Source of the DNA: Thioalkalivibrio sp. ALJ16
GTDB lineage: Bacteria; Pseudomonadota; Gammaproteobacteria; Ectothiorhodospirales; Ectothiorhodospiraceae
Direction: 5' to 3'
Assembly (NCBI RefSeq): GCF_000377345.1
Contig: NZ_KB898039.1
Location: 124,001 to 188,000 of the forward strand
Length of the DNA stretch: 64,000 bases
Of this stretch, positions 49,195-57,423 are shown piece after piece (within the stretch, counting starts at the first letter, position 1; every line of letters starts with the position of its first letter). The notes beneath the pieces are model-generated. The model saw only the letters and a program-made list of their open reading frames with translations, did not search any database and had not been told where the DNA came from. Both the position numbers and the translations under genes were made by a program.

Positions 49195-49551
49195 ATGCGC
49201 TTTATCGTTGCTGTTACCGCCGGTACCGACGACCCCACCCGCGCCACCCTCGGCATGATTGCCGCGAACGTGGCCAAGCAGCAGGGCCATGACGTGACGG
49301 TCTGGCTGCAGGGCGAGGCCGTGAACATCGCCAACCGCAATGTCTACGACAAGATCGTCGGCCACAACATGCCGGCGATGAAGGACATCGTGGATTCGCT
49401 GGTCGAGGAAGGCGTCCCGTTCTGGGCCTGCGAGGCCTGCGCCAAGGGCCGCGACGTCGGCGAGCACAACTTCCTGCCCAACGCCGAGATGGCCGGCATG
49501 GGTCAGTACGTCCAGGCCGTCGCCGATTTCGACCGCTCCATGAGCTTCTGA
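49195..49551 (+). CDS. DsrE-family sulfur-carrier-type protein
   Basis: The 118-residue protein (MRFIVAVTAGTDDPTRATLGMIAANVAKQQGHDVTVWLQGEA) has the DsrE/YchN fold with the cysteine loop FWACEACAKGRDVG; two cysteines three apart are candidates for persulfide binding. DsrE-like proteins relay sulfur in oxidation or tRNA thiolation pathways. A GGGAG site precedes the ATG. It is a single gene with its own terminator, so no pathway partner is visible nearby. Confidence 0.85.
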   Translation: MRFIVAVTAGTDDPTRATLGMIAANVAKQQGHDVTVWLQGEAVNIANRNVYDKIVGHNMPAMKDIVDSLVEEGVPFWACEACAKGRDVGEHNFLPNAEMAGMGQYVQAVADFDRSMSF

Positions 49552-49568
49552 TCGAACGTGTTGGGCCA

Positions 49569-49607
49569 CGGGCGGGAGTGTGATCTCCCGCCCGTTTTTG
49601 TTTTTTC
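49569..49607 (+). terminator. Rho-independent terminator after the DsrE gene
   Basis: CGGGCGGGAG (49569-49578) pairs perfectly with CTCCCGCCCG (49585-49594) around a six-base loop and is followed by a long T run. It isolates the nitrate locus from upstream transcription. Confidence 0.93.
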
Positions 49608-49628
49608 CCCGCCGCCAGTCTGCCGAAC

Positions 49629-49644
49629 TGGCACATCGCATGCT
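49629..49644 (+). promoter_or_regulatory. Sigma-54 promoter of nasR
   Basis: TGGCACATCGCATGCT has the -24 GG and -12 GC at exact spacing and matches the consensus TGGCACG-N4-TTGCW at all but two of its specified positions. It ends 34 bases before the nasR ATG. Sigma-54 promoters need an enhancer-binding activator, here most likely NtrC. Confidence 0.7.
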
Positions 49645-49678
49645 TGTTTATTCCGGGAATGATCCACGGACGACGAGC

Positions 49679-50992
49679 ATGACCCAGACCCCATCCCCGA
49701 GTTTTTCCCTTGAAGAGGCCATTGGCGACTTCCTGGTCGCCTCGCGCAAGTGCGAGGTGGTGAGCCTGGAGCGCCTGCTGGAGGCGGTGCAGCTGGTCGG
49801 GCGCATCCGCGCGCTGGTGCATGCCCTGCAGCGCGAGCGCGGGGCATCCAGCCTCTGGATCGGGTCCGGTGGTCAGCGCTATACCCGCGAACTGGAGCAG
49901 TACCGGGCCGAATCGGACGCCGCCGCGGCCGCGTTCCGCGAGCACCTGGATGGCTGGCTGGCACCGGACGCCTGTGCCCATGGCCGCAGCCGGCTGCTGG
50001 GGCGCATGGCGCTGGCGCTGCACGGCCTGTCCGGCCTGGGCAGCCTGCGTGAGGAGGTGCTGGAGCAGACCCTCAGCCCGATGGACTCAACCCGCGGTTT
50101 CAGCGAGCTGATTCGTGCCCTGATGGCCGTGGTGTTCGAGGCCGCGGATTCGGCGACCGATCCCGAGGTCTCGCGGGCCCTGGTGGCCCTGTTGAACTTC
50201 ATGCAGGGCAAGGAGCTGGCAGGGCAGGAGCGCGCGATCGGGGCCGCCGGGTTCGGGGCCGCGAGTTTCGAGCCCGAGCTGCGCCAGGCGCTGGTCCATC
50301 GGATTGATGCCCAGGAACGGGCATTCCGTATCTTCTCCGAGTTCGCGGCACCGGCCGCCTGTGCTGCCTGGCGCGAACTGCAGACGGCGGCCTTCGCCGC
50401 CGACATCGAGCGTCTGCGCCGCCGGGCCTGTACCGAGGCCTCCGGACACCACGACCCCGCCCGGGCCGAGGAATGGTTTGCCTGCACCACTGCGCGTATC
50501 GACGCGATGAAGGAGGTCGAGGACCTGCTGGAGATGCACCTGAACGAGTGCTGCTCGGTACGTATCACGGCGGATCGCGCGGACCTGGGCGCGGTGCGAG
50601 ACCGGGTCGCGCAACTCGCCGAGTCGGAGCTGCGCGACAGCGTGCCGTATGCGGTGTTCTTCGGCGCACCGGAGGGCCTGGAGCCCGCGCAGGAGGAGGG
50701 CGATGCCGTACTCAACGTACCCATCGTCGGGCACTCGGTGATGGACCTGGTGCAGCGCCAGGCGGCCCGGCTGCAGTCGGTGGAGGACGAGCTGCATGCG
50801 GCCCGCCAGGCCCTGGCCGAGCGCAAGACCATCGAGCGTGCCAAGGCGCTGCTGATCCAGCACCGCGGCCTCAGCGAGGACCAGGCCTACAAGCTCCTGC
50901 GTCAGACGGCGATGAACCAGAACCGGCGCCTGGCCGAGGTCGCCGAGGCCACGGTCGCGATGTCTGACCTGCTGGGCAAGGGCGGCCTGTAG
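49679..50992 (+). CDS. nasR: Nitrate/nitrite-responsive antiterminator NasR (NIT-ANTAR)
   Basis: The 437-residue protein has an N-terminal all-helical NIT domain (about residues 35-300, with VHALQRERGASSLWIGSGG and the following DPEVSRALVALLNFMQGKELAGQERAIG) that senses nitrate and nitrite, and a C-terminal ANTAR domain (about 375-432, ALAERKTIERAKALLIQHRGLSEDQAYKLLRQTAMNQNRRLAEVAEAT) that binds RNA. This is the NasR architecture known from Klebsiella, where ligand lets the protein prevent termination in the nas leader. A matching leader lies immediately downstream, before nrtA. The protein is soluble. Confidence 0.95.
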   Translation: MTQTPSPSFSLEEAIGDFLVASRKCEVVSLERLLEAVQLVGRIRALVHALQRERGASSLWIGSGGQRYTRELEQYRAESDAAAAAFREHLDGWLAPDACAHGRSRLLGRMALALHGLSGLGSLREEVLEQTLSPMDSTRGFSELIRALMAVVFEAADSATDPEVSRALVALLNFMQGKELAGQERAIGAAGFGAASFEPELRQALVHRIDAQERAFRIFSEFAAPAACAAWRELQTAAFAADIERLRRRACTEASGHHDPARAEEWFACTTARIDAMKEVEDLLEMHLNECCSVRITADRADLGAVRDRVAQLAESELRDSVPYAVFFGAPEGLEPAQEEGDAVLNVPIVGHSVMDLVQRQAARLQSVEDELHAARQALAERKTIERAKALLIQHRGLSEDQAYKLLRQTAMNQNRRLAEVAEATVAMSDLLGKGGL

Positions 50993-51021
50993 CCAACTCC
51001 TCGGGAAATGTATTCCGCCCT

Positions 51022-51100
51022 TGTGGGAGCGGGCTTGCCCGCGAAGCCCCTGCCTGTGTCCGCCACTGGCAGGGGCTTCGCCGCCAAGGCGGCTCCTACA
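51022..51100. repeat. REP-type hairpin, imperfect
   Basis: TGTGGGAGCGGGCTTGCCCG followed by CGAAGCCCCTGCC (51022-51054) pairs imperfectly with 51067-51100. It is the same family as 11859-11935 and strongly resembles Pseudomonas REP sequences. It sits between nasR and the nrtA control region. Confidence 0.75.
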
Positions 51101-51105
51101 GGTAG

Positions 51106-51141
51106 TGCACCAGCGCGGTTCATCTGCACCGGCGGTGTGCC
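51106..51141 (+). promoter_or_regulatory. Pair of NtrC-like enhancer sites upstream of nrtA
   Basis: TGCACCAGCGCGGTTCA (51106-51122) and TGCACCGGCGGTGTGCC (51125-51141) each resemble the NtrC dyad TGCAC-N7-GTGCA, with one and one mismatch in the right half respectively. They are 19 bases apart centre to centre and about 125-150 bases before the sigma-54 -24 element, a usual enhancer distance. Confidence 0.5.
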
Positions 51142-51264
51142 CCAGGGTGGTGCCCCTTGCGGGTGGTATTTCCCTGCGAAGATTCGATTGAGTACCGGGA
51201 ACCGTCCGATTTTTCCGCGTCAGGATAGGCTTTGAGCCCTCTCGGTCGATTAGCAACGGCTAAT

Positions 51265-51280
51265 TGGCACACCTCCTGCA
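51265..51280 (+). promoter_or_regulatory. Sigma-54 promoter of the nitrate operon
   Basis: TGGCACACCTCCTGCA has GG and GC at the required spacing and matches consensus at all but two specified positions. The predicted start of transcription is near 51291, immediately before the first leader hairpin. Confidence 0.75.
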
Positions 51281-51294
51281 GGAGTATCGGCAAG

Positions 51295-51374
51295 ATGAGC
51301 CAATGGCGGTTCGTCGCCTGACAACAGGGAGACCCGATGACTGGGGCTCCCACGGGACTGGACAAAGGCGTCCA
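51295..51374 (+). promoter_or_regulatory. ANTAR-binding double hairpin in the nrtA leader
   Basis: Hairpin P1 (51295-51314) has stem ATGAGCC/GGTTCGT and hexaloop AATGGC. Hairpin P2 (51359-51374) has stem TGGAC/GTCCA and hexaloop AAAGGC. Both loops have A at position 1 and G at position 4, the known ANTAR recognition pattern. P2 shares bases 51367-51374 with the 5' arm of the terminator, so P2 and the terminator cannot form together. Confidence 0.8.
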
Positions 51375-51418
51375 TCACCCGGCTGCAAACGCAGCCGGGC
51401 TGATGCGACGCCTTTTTT
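51367..51418 (+). terminator. Leader attenuator (intrinsic terminator) of the nitrate operon
   Basis: GGCGTC (51367-51372) pairs with GACGCC (51407-51412), and CCCGGCTGC (51378-51386) pairs with GCAGCCGGG (51391-51399) around AAAC, followed by six Ts. It lies 42 bases before nrtA and would stop transcription unless the P2 hairpin is stabilised by NasR. Confidence 0.9.
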
Positions 51419-51459
51419 CGTTTTTGGACGTGTTTGCTGACAAGGGGAGTGAACCCGCA

Positions 51460-52764
51460 ATGACCGATCACACGAATGACACGAAAAAGACCTCCGGCCT
51501 GTCGCGCCGGCGTTTCCTGGGCGGCATGGCCGCCGGGATCGGCGCGACCGCGCTGGGCGTTTCCGGGGCCGCGCCCTGGGGGTATGCGAAGGCCGGCAAC
51601 GGCAAGCCGGAGACGACCGAGGCGAAGCTGGGCTTTATCGCCCTGACCGACGCCGCACCGCTGTTCATCGCGCTGGAGAAGGGTTTCTTCGCCGCCCATG
51701 GCATGCCGGACGTACAGGTGCTGAAGCAGTCCTCCTGGGGCACGGTGCGCGACAACCTGGAACTGGGCTCGCGCCGTGGCGGCATCGACGGCTCGCACAT
51801 CCTGACGCCGATGCCCTACCTGCTGCACCGCCGCGGCACGCCGATGAGCATCCTCGCGCGGCTGAACCTGGCCGGGCAGTGCATCTCGGTGGGTAATGAA
51901 TATGCCGATCTGAAGGTCGGCCTGGAGACCGGGGAGTTCAAGGAGGCGCTGGCGGAGAAACGCGCCGGCGGCGACGAGGTACGCGCGGCGATGACCTTCC
52001 CTGGCGGCACCCACGACCTGTGGATCCGCTACTGGATGGCGGCCGGCGGGATCGACCCGAACCGCGACATCTCCACCATCGTCGTGCCGCCGGCGCAGAT
52101 GGTCGCCAACATGCGGGTCGGGTCCATGGACACCTTCTGTGTCTGCGAGCCCTGGAACATGCAGCTGATCAACCAGGGCATCGGCTACACCGCGAACACC
52201 ACCGGCGAGCTCTGGCACAACCATCCGGAGAAGGCGCTGGGTATGCGCGCGGACTGGGTGGAGGCGAACCCGAACGCGGCCCGCGCCCTGATCATGGCGG
52301 TGATGGAGGCGCAGATGTACTGCGAGGACCCGGCGAACATCGAGGAGGTCGCCGAGATCTGCTCGCGCCGGCGCTACATCCACGCCCCGTACGGCGACAT
52401 CATCGACCGCATGCAGGGGCACTTCGACTACGGCACCGGCCGCGTGGTCGAGGATCACCCCGACCGCATGCGCTACTGGAACGACCAGGCCTCCTATCCC
52501 TTCAAGAGCCACGACCTGTGGTTCCTCACCGAGGACATCCGCTGGGGCTACCTGCCGCCGGACCTCGACATGCAGGCCCTGGTGGACGAGGTCAACCGCG
52601 AGGACATCTGGCGCGAGGCGGCCGACACGCTCGGCATCGACTCGGCCGACATCCCCGAGAGCGCCTCACGCGGCAAGGAAACGTTTTTCGACGGCAAGGT
52701 CTTCGACCCGGAAGACCCGCAGGCCTACCTCGACAGCCTGGAGATCAAGGCGCTCGCGTCCTGA
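51460..52764 (+). CDS. nrtA: Nitrate ABC transporter, substrate-binding protein
   Basis: The 434-residue protein begins with a Tat signal (SRRRFLGGMAAGIGATALGV, about residues 15-40), so it is exported folded. The body is the NrtA/CmpA type: KLGFIALTDAAPLFIALEKGFFAAHG, GSRRGGIDGSHILTPMPYLL, GGTHDLWIRYWMAAGGIDP and FCVCEPWNMQLINQGIGY. Matching NasA and NirB downstream make nitrate (with nitrite) the expected ligand. ATG 51460 lies 12 bases after GGGGAG. It is the first gene after the attenuator. Confidence 0.94.
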   Translation: MTDHTNDTKKTSGLSRRRFLGGMAAGIGATALGVSGAAPWGYAKAGNGKPETTEAKLGFIALTDAAPLFIALEKGFFAAHGMPDVQVLKQSSWGTVRDNLELGSRRGGIDGSHILTPMPYLLHRRGTPMSILARLNLAGQCISVGNEYADLKVGLETGEFKEALAEKRAGGDEVRAAMTFPGGTHDLWIRYWMAAGGIDPNRDISTIVVPPAQMVANMRVGSMDTFCVCEPWNMQLINQGIGYTANTTGELWHNHPEKALGMRADWVEANPNAARALIMAVMEAQMYCEDPANIEEVAEICSRRRYIHAPYGDIIDRMQGHFDYGTGRVVEDHPDRMRYWNDQASYPFKSHDLWFLTEDIRWGYLPPDLDMQALVDEVNREDIWREAADTLGIDSADIPESASRGKETFFDGKVFDPEDPQAYLDSLEIKALAS

Positions 52765-52809
52765 CGCGACGGCCCGACGCCCCCTGCACAGACGATTCAA
52801 GAGGATTCG

Positions 52810-53748
52810 ATGATGAGTGCCATTCTCGATCGCAACATGACCTTCGGCGCCGGGCGCGAACGCCCGGCGGCCGCGGAGACCTCCACGGCCGCGGTGGCCC
52901 GGCCGGCGGCGCCGTCGGCCCGGTCCGGCGCTGCCCCGCCCCCCGACCCCGGGGCCTGGGGCCGGCGTATGCGCAACGCGGCCGCCGTGGTCCTGCCCCC
53001 GGTGATCGTGACCGCGATTTTTTTGCTTCTCTGGGAAATGATGACGTCCTCCCAGGGAGCCGTACTGCCCGGCCCGAGTCAGGTGATCACCGACACCTGG
53101 GAACTGATCGTCAATCCGTTCTATGACTACGGCGGCAACGACGTGGGTATGGCCTGGCAACTGCTCGCGAGTCTCGAGCGCGTGGCCTATGGCTACGCCC
53201 TGGCGGTAGTCGCCGGGATCGGTCTCGGGGTGCTGGTCGGCCAGTCCACCTGGGCGATGCGCGGGCTGGACCCGCTGTTCCAGGTCCTGCGCACCGTGCC
53301 GCCGCTGGCCTGGCTGCCGATCTCCCTGGCCGCGTTCCAGGCCAGCAACCCGTCGGCCATCTTCGTGATCTTCATCACCGCTATCTGGCCGATCATCATC
53401 AACACCTCGGTCGGCATCCGGAACATCTCGCAGGACTACGTGAACGTGGCCCGCGTGTTGCGCCTGAACGGCTTCGAGTACTTCACCAAGATCATGCTTC
53501 CGGCCGCCGCGCCGTATGTCTTCTCCGGTCTGCGCATCGGCATCGGCCTCGCCTGGCTGGCGATCGTCGCCGCCGAGATGCTGATCGGCGGGGTCGGCAT
53601 CGGCTTCTTCATCTGGGATGCCTGGAACGCCTCCATGCTCAGCGACATCGTGCTGGCCCTGGTCTACGTCGGCCTGGTCGGGTTCTTCCTCGACCGCTTG
53701 GTCGCGATCGTCGGCAAATGGGTCACCCGCGGCACGCAGGCCGGCTGA
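52810..53748 (+). CDS. nrtB: Nitrate ABC transporter, permease
   Basis: The 312-residue inner-membrane protein has about six helices and the BPD_transp_1 coupling loop (NISQDYVNVARVLRLNGFEYFTKIMLPAAAPYVFSGLRIGIGLAW). An N-terminal cytosolic tail of about 60 residues is rich in alanine and proline. ATG 52810 and ATG 52813 are adjacent; GAGGA spacing slightly favours the second. It pairs with NrtA and the ATPase next to it. Confidence 0.93.
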   Translation: MMSAILDRNMTFGAGRERPAAAETSTAAVARPAAPSARSGAAPPPDPGAWGRRMRNAAAVVLPPVIVTAIFLLLWEMMTSSQGAVLPGPSQVITDTWELIVNPFYDYGGNDVGMAWQLLASLERVAYGYALAVVAGIGLGVLVGQSTWAMRGLDPLFQVLRTVPPLAWLPISLAAFQASNPSAIFVIFITAIWPIIINTSVGIRNISQDYVNVARVLRLNGFEYFTKIMLPAAAPYVFSGLRIGIGLAWLAIVAAEMLIGGVGIGFFIWDAWNASMLSDIVLALVYVGLVGFFLDRLVAIVGKWVTRGTQAG

Positions 53749-53773
53749 TCCGGCCCCTCACAGGAGAATCATC

Positions 53774-54574
53774 ATGACCAGCTATCTCTCCATCGAACAT
53801 ATCCACAAGACCTTTGGCGAGGGCCCGACGGCCAGCGAGGTACTGCGCGACGTCGACCTGCACGTGGACCGCGGCGAGTTCATCTCCATCATCGGCCACT
53901 CCGGCTGCGGCAAGTCGACGGTGCTCAACATCGTCGCCGGGCTGCTGGAGACCAGCACCGGCGCGGTGATCCTGGACGGCAAGGAGGTCAGCAAGCCGGG
54001 CCCGGACCGCAGCGTCGTGTTCCAGAACCACTCCCTGCTGCCCTGGCTGACCGTGCGCGACAACGTGGCGCTGGCGGTGGACAAGACCTTCAAGGGCACC
54101 AAGTCCGCCGCCGAGCGCCGCGAATGGGTGCTGCAGACTCTGGACATGGTCGGCATGAGCCACGCGCTGGACAAGCGCCCGGACGAGATCTCCGGCGGCA
54201 TGAAGCAGCGCGTAGGCATCGCCCGGGCGCTGGCGATGGAGCCCAAGGTCCTGCTGATGGATGAACCCTTCGGCGCGCTGGATGCGCTGACCCGGGCGCA
54301 CCTGCAGGACGAGGTGATGCGCATCCAGTCGGAGCTGGGCAACACCGTGCTGATGGTCACCCACGACGTGGACGAGGCGGTGCTGCTGTCCGATCGCATC
54401 GTGATGATGACCAACGGCCCGGCCGCGACCATCGGCGAGATCCTGGAGATCGACCTGCCGAAGCCGCGCGAGCGCCTGGCGATGGCCGACAACGCGCAAT
54501 ACAACCACTACCGGGCCGAGGTGCTGCGCTTTCTCCACGAGCGCCACAAGAACCCCGAGTCGGAGGCCGCGTGA
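53774..54574 (+). CDS. nrtD: Nitrate ABC transporter, ATP-binding protein
   Basis: The 266-residue ATPase has Walker A IGHSGCGKST, Q-loop VFQNHSLLPWLTV, signature SGGMKQRVGIARA, Walker B VLLMDEPFGALDA and switch His MVTHDVDEA. It lacks the extra NrtA-like domain of cyanobacterial NrtC, so the NrtD/NasD name fits better. AGGAGA precedes ATG 53774. Its stop overlaps the nirB start. Confidence 0.93.
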   Translation: MTSYLSIEHIHKTFGEGPTASEVLRDVDLHVDRGEFISIIGHSGCGKSTVLNIVAGLLETSTGAVILDGKEVSKPGPDRSVVFQNHSLLPWLTVRDNVALAVDKTFKGTKSAAERREWVLQTLDMVGMSHALDKRPDEISGGMKQRVGIARALAMEPKVLLMDEPFGALDALTRAHLQDEVMRIQSELGNTVLMVTHDVDEAVLLSDRIVMMTNGPAATIGEILEIDLPKPRERLAMADNAQYNHYRAEVLRFLHERHKNPESEAA

Positions 54575-57054
54575 TGGATACCGCGAACGAGAAGCCGCGG
54601 CTGGTCCTGATCGGCAACGGCATGGCCGGCATGCGCACGGTCGAGGAGCTGCTGAAGCTCAAGCCGGACATGTACGACATCACCGTGTTCGGCGCCGAGC
54701 CCTGGGGCAACTACAACCGCATCATGCTCTCGCCGGTGCTGGCCTCGGAGAAGACCGTCGACGAGATCATGCTGAACGATGATGCCTGGTATGCCGAACG
54801 CGGCATCACCCTGCACAAGGGCAAGCGCATCGAACGGATCGACCGCGTGAACCGGCGGGTGATCGCCGAGGACGGCACCGAGGCGCCCTATGACCGCCTG
54901 CTGCTGGCGACCGGTTCCGATCCGGTGATGATCCCGGTGCCGGGGCACGAACTGGAGGGCGTGGTCGCTTTCCGCGACATCCACGACGTGGACGCGATGC
55001 TCGGGGCCAGCCGCGCACACCAGCATGCGGTGGTGATCGGCGGCGGCCTGCTGGGCCTGGAGGCCGCCAACGGCCTGATGCGCCAGGGCATGGAGGTCAC
55101 CGTGGTGCACCTGATGGATCACCTGATGGAGCGCCAGCTGGATGCCGAGGCCGCCGGGATGCTGCGCGGCTCGCTGGAGGAGCGCGGCATGCGTTTTCGC
55201 ATGGCGCACCAGACCGAGGCGATCCTGGGCGAGGACCGTGTCACCGGCGTGCGCTTCACCGACGGCAGCGAGGTCGCGGCGGATCTGGTGGTGATGGCCG
55301 TCGGCATCCGCCCGAACACCGCGCTGGCCGCGTCCGCCGGGCTGCACTGCGAGCGCGGCGTGGTGGTGAATGACACGATGCAGACCTATGACCCGTCGAT
55401 CTACGCGGTGGGCGAGTGTGTGCAGCACCGCGGCGCCACCTATGGCCTGGTCGCGCCCCTGTGGGAGCAGGCGAAGGTCTGCGCCAACCACCTGGCCGAG
55501 TACGGCATCGGCCGTTACGAGGGCTCGATGACCTCCACCAAGCTGAAGGTGACCGGGATCGACTTGTTCTCCGCCGGCGACTTCACCGGCGACGAGACCA
55601 CCGAGGACCTGGTGTTCAAGGATGCCGCGCGCGGCGTCTACAAGCGCCTGGTGCTGAAGGACAACCGCATCCAGGGGGCCGTGCTGTACGGCGACACCCT
55701 GGACGGCTCCTGGTACTTCCAGCTGATGCGGGACGGAACGCCGGTGGCCGACATCCGCGAGAACCTGCTGTTCGGCCAGGCGCATATCGGCGACTCCGGC
55801 CACGGCGACGAGGCCTCGCGGGTCGCGGCCATGCCCGACGAGGCCGAGATCTGCGGCTGCAACGGCGTATGCAAGGGCGAGATCGTCCAGGCGATCAGCG
55901 CGCACAAGCTGTTCACGCTGGAGGACGTGCGCGCCCACACCAAGGCGTCGAACTCCTGTGGTTCCTGCACCGGGCTGGTGGAGTCCGTGCTCGCGACCAC
56001 GCTGGGTGGCGACTACTCCGACGCCCCGGCGAAAAAGCCGGTCTGTGCCTGCACCGACCACAGCCACGACGAGGTACGCGCGGCCATTGCCCGCGACGGG
56101 CTCAAGACCATGGACGCGGTGTTCGAGGCCCTCGACTGGAAGACCCCGAACGGCTGCCATGTCTGCCGTCCGGCGCTCAATTACTACCTGCTGGCGGCCT
56201 GGCCGAAGGACTACCAGGACGACGCCCAGTCGCGCTTCATCAACGAGCGCGCCCACGGCAACATCCAGAAGGACGGTACCTATTCCGTCGTGCCGCGCAT
56301 CTGGGGCGGGGTGACCACCCCGGCCGAGCTGCGCGCGATCGCCGAGGTGGCCGAGCGCTACCAGGTGCCCACGGTCAAGTTCACCGGCGGCCAGCGCATC
56401 GACCTGCTGGGGGTGAAGAAGGTCGACCTGCCGGCGATGTGGCGCGATCTCGGCGACGCCGGGTTTGTCTCCGGCCATGCCTACGGCAAGGCCCTGCGCA
56501 CGGTGAAGACCTGTGTCGGCTCCGAGTGGTGCCGCTTCGGGACCCAGGACTCGACCGGGCTCGGCATCCAGCTGGAGCGGATGACCTGGGGCTCCTGGAC
56601 CCCGCACAAGTTCAAGATGGCGGTCTCCGGCTGTCCGCGTAACTGCGCCGAGGCCACGATCAAGGACCTGGGCGTGGTCTGCGTGGACTCGGGCTACGAG
56701 CTGCACGTGGGCGGCAACGGCGGGGTGAAGGTCCGTGCCACCGACTTCCTCTGCAAGGTGGAGACCGAGGCCGAGGTACTCGAGTACGCCGGGGCCTTCA
56801 TGCAGTTCTACCGCGAAGACGCGCGCTATCTGGAACGCACCGCCCCGTGGATCGAGCGCGTCGGACTGACCCGGGTGAAGGAACGCCTGGTGGACGACGC
56901 CGAGAACCGCGCCGCGCTGTACGCCCGCTTCCTGGAGTCGCAGGAGGTGGCGCAGGTGGACCCCTGGGCCGAGCGGGCCGCCGGGCATGCGGCGCACGAG
57001 TTCATCCCGATCACGCCGGTGGACGCGGCCCCGCGCCAGGGGGTGTCGGCATGA
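54574..57054 (+). CDS. nirB: Assimilatory nitrite reductase [NAD(P)H], large subunit
   Basis: The 826-residue enzyme reduces nitrite to ammonium. Order: FAD/NAD(P)H oxidoreductase (1 to about 320; LVLIGNGMAGMRTVEEL, VVIGGGLLGLEAANGL), a BFD-type [2Fe-2S] domain (about 425-475, CGCNGVCKGEIVQAI and SCGSCTGLVESV), a second BFD-like segment (CACTDHSHDEVRAAI, GCHVCRPALNYYL), a ferredoxin-like half-domain and the sirohaem/[4Fe-4S] domain (KTCVGSEWCRFG near 646 and SGCPRNCAEA near 684). ATG 54574 is used; GTG 54571 is possible. The start overlaps the ATPase gene stop. Confidence 0.96.
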   Translation: MDTANEKPRLVLIGNGMAGMRTVEELLKLKPDMYDITVFGAEPWGNYNRIMLSPVLASEKTVDEIMLNDDAWYAERGITLHKGKRIERIDRVNRRVIAEDGTEAPYDRLLLATGSDPVMIPVPGHELEGVVAFRDIHDVDAMLGASRAHQHAVVIGGGLLGLEAANGLMRQGMEVTVVHLMDHLMERQLDAEAAGMLRGSLEERGMRFRMAHQTEAILGEDRVTGVRFTDGSEVAADLVVMAVGIRPNTALAASAGLHCERGVVVNDTMQTYDPSIYAVGECVQHRGATYGLVAPLWEQAKVCANHLAEYGIGRYEGSMTSTKLKVTGIDLFSAGDFTGDETTEDLVFKDAARGVYKRLVLKDNRIQGAVLYGDTLDGSWYFQLMRDGTPVADIRENLLFGQAHIGDSGHGDEASRVAAMPDEAEICGCNGVCKGEIVQAISAHKLFTLEDVRAHTKASNSCGSCTGLVESVLATTLGGDYSDAPAKKPVCACTDHSHDEVRAAIARDGLKTMDAVFEALDWKTPNGCHVCRPALNYYLLAAWPKDYQDDAQSRFINERAHGNIQKDGTYSVVPRIWGGVTTPAELRAIAEVAERYQVPTVKFTGGQRIDLLGVKKVDLPAMWRDLGDAGFVSGHAYGKALRTVKTCVGSEWCRFGTQDSTGLGIQLERMTWGSWTPHKFKMAVSGCPRNCAEATIKDLGVVCVDSGYELHVGGNGGVKVRATDFLCKVETEAEVLEYAGAFMQFYREDARYLERTAPWIERVGLTRVKERLVDDAENRAALYARFLESQEVAQVDPWAERAAGHAAHEFIPITPVDAAPRQGVSA

Positions 57055-57422
57055 GCTGGCTCGCGATCTGTCCGCTCGAGGACATCCCGCCGCTGGGCGC
57101 GCGCGTGGTGGCGGGCCCGAACGGCGACATCGCCGTGTTCCGCACCGCCGATGACCGCGTGTTTGCCCTGCGCGACCAGTGCCCGCACAAGGGCGGGCCG
57201 CTGTCGCAGGGAATCGTCCACGGCGAGCGCGTGACCTGCCCGCTGCACAACTGGGTGATCGATCTGCCCTCCGGCGAGGCCACCGGGGCGGACAGTGGCT
57301 GTACCCATGCCTTCCCGATCCGGGTGACCGACGGTCAGGTGTGGCTGGACCTCTCCGGCGCCGCGGGCGATTCCGCGGACAATTCGGGGGCGGCACCGGC
57401 CGCCTGCCGCGAGGCGGGCTGA
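57051..57422 (+). CDS. nirD: Nitrite reductase [NAD(P)H], small subunit
   Basis: The 123-residue protein has a Rieske-type fold with both metal-ligand motifs: CPHKGGP and CPLHNWVID. In NirD proteins of this type the cluster may be present or lost; here all four ligands (two Cys, two His) are in place. It partners NirB. ATGA overlap with the nirB stop couples them. Confidence 0.93.
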   Translation: MSWLAICPLEDIPPLGARVVAGPNGDIAVFRTADDRVFALRDQCPHKGGPLSQGIVHGERVTCPLHNWVIDLPSGEATGADSGCTHAFPIRVTDGQVWLDLSGAAGDSADNSGAAPAACREAG

Positions 57423-57423
57423 G

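Noticed and set aside
51101-51264. Sigma-70 promoter for nrtA
   Set aside because: Candidate boxes such as TTGAGT at 51188 have no -10 partner at acceptable spacing, whereas the sigma-54 element fits exactly.
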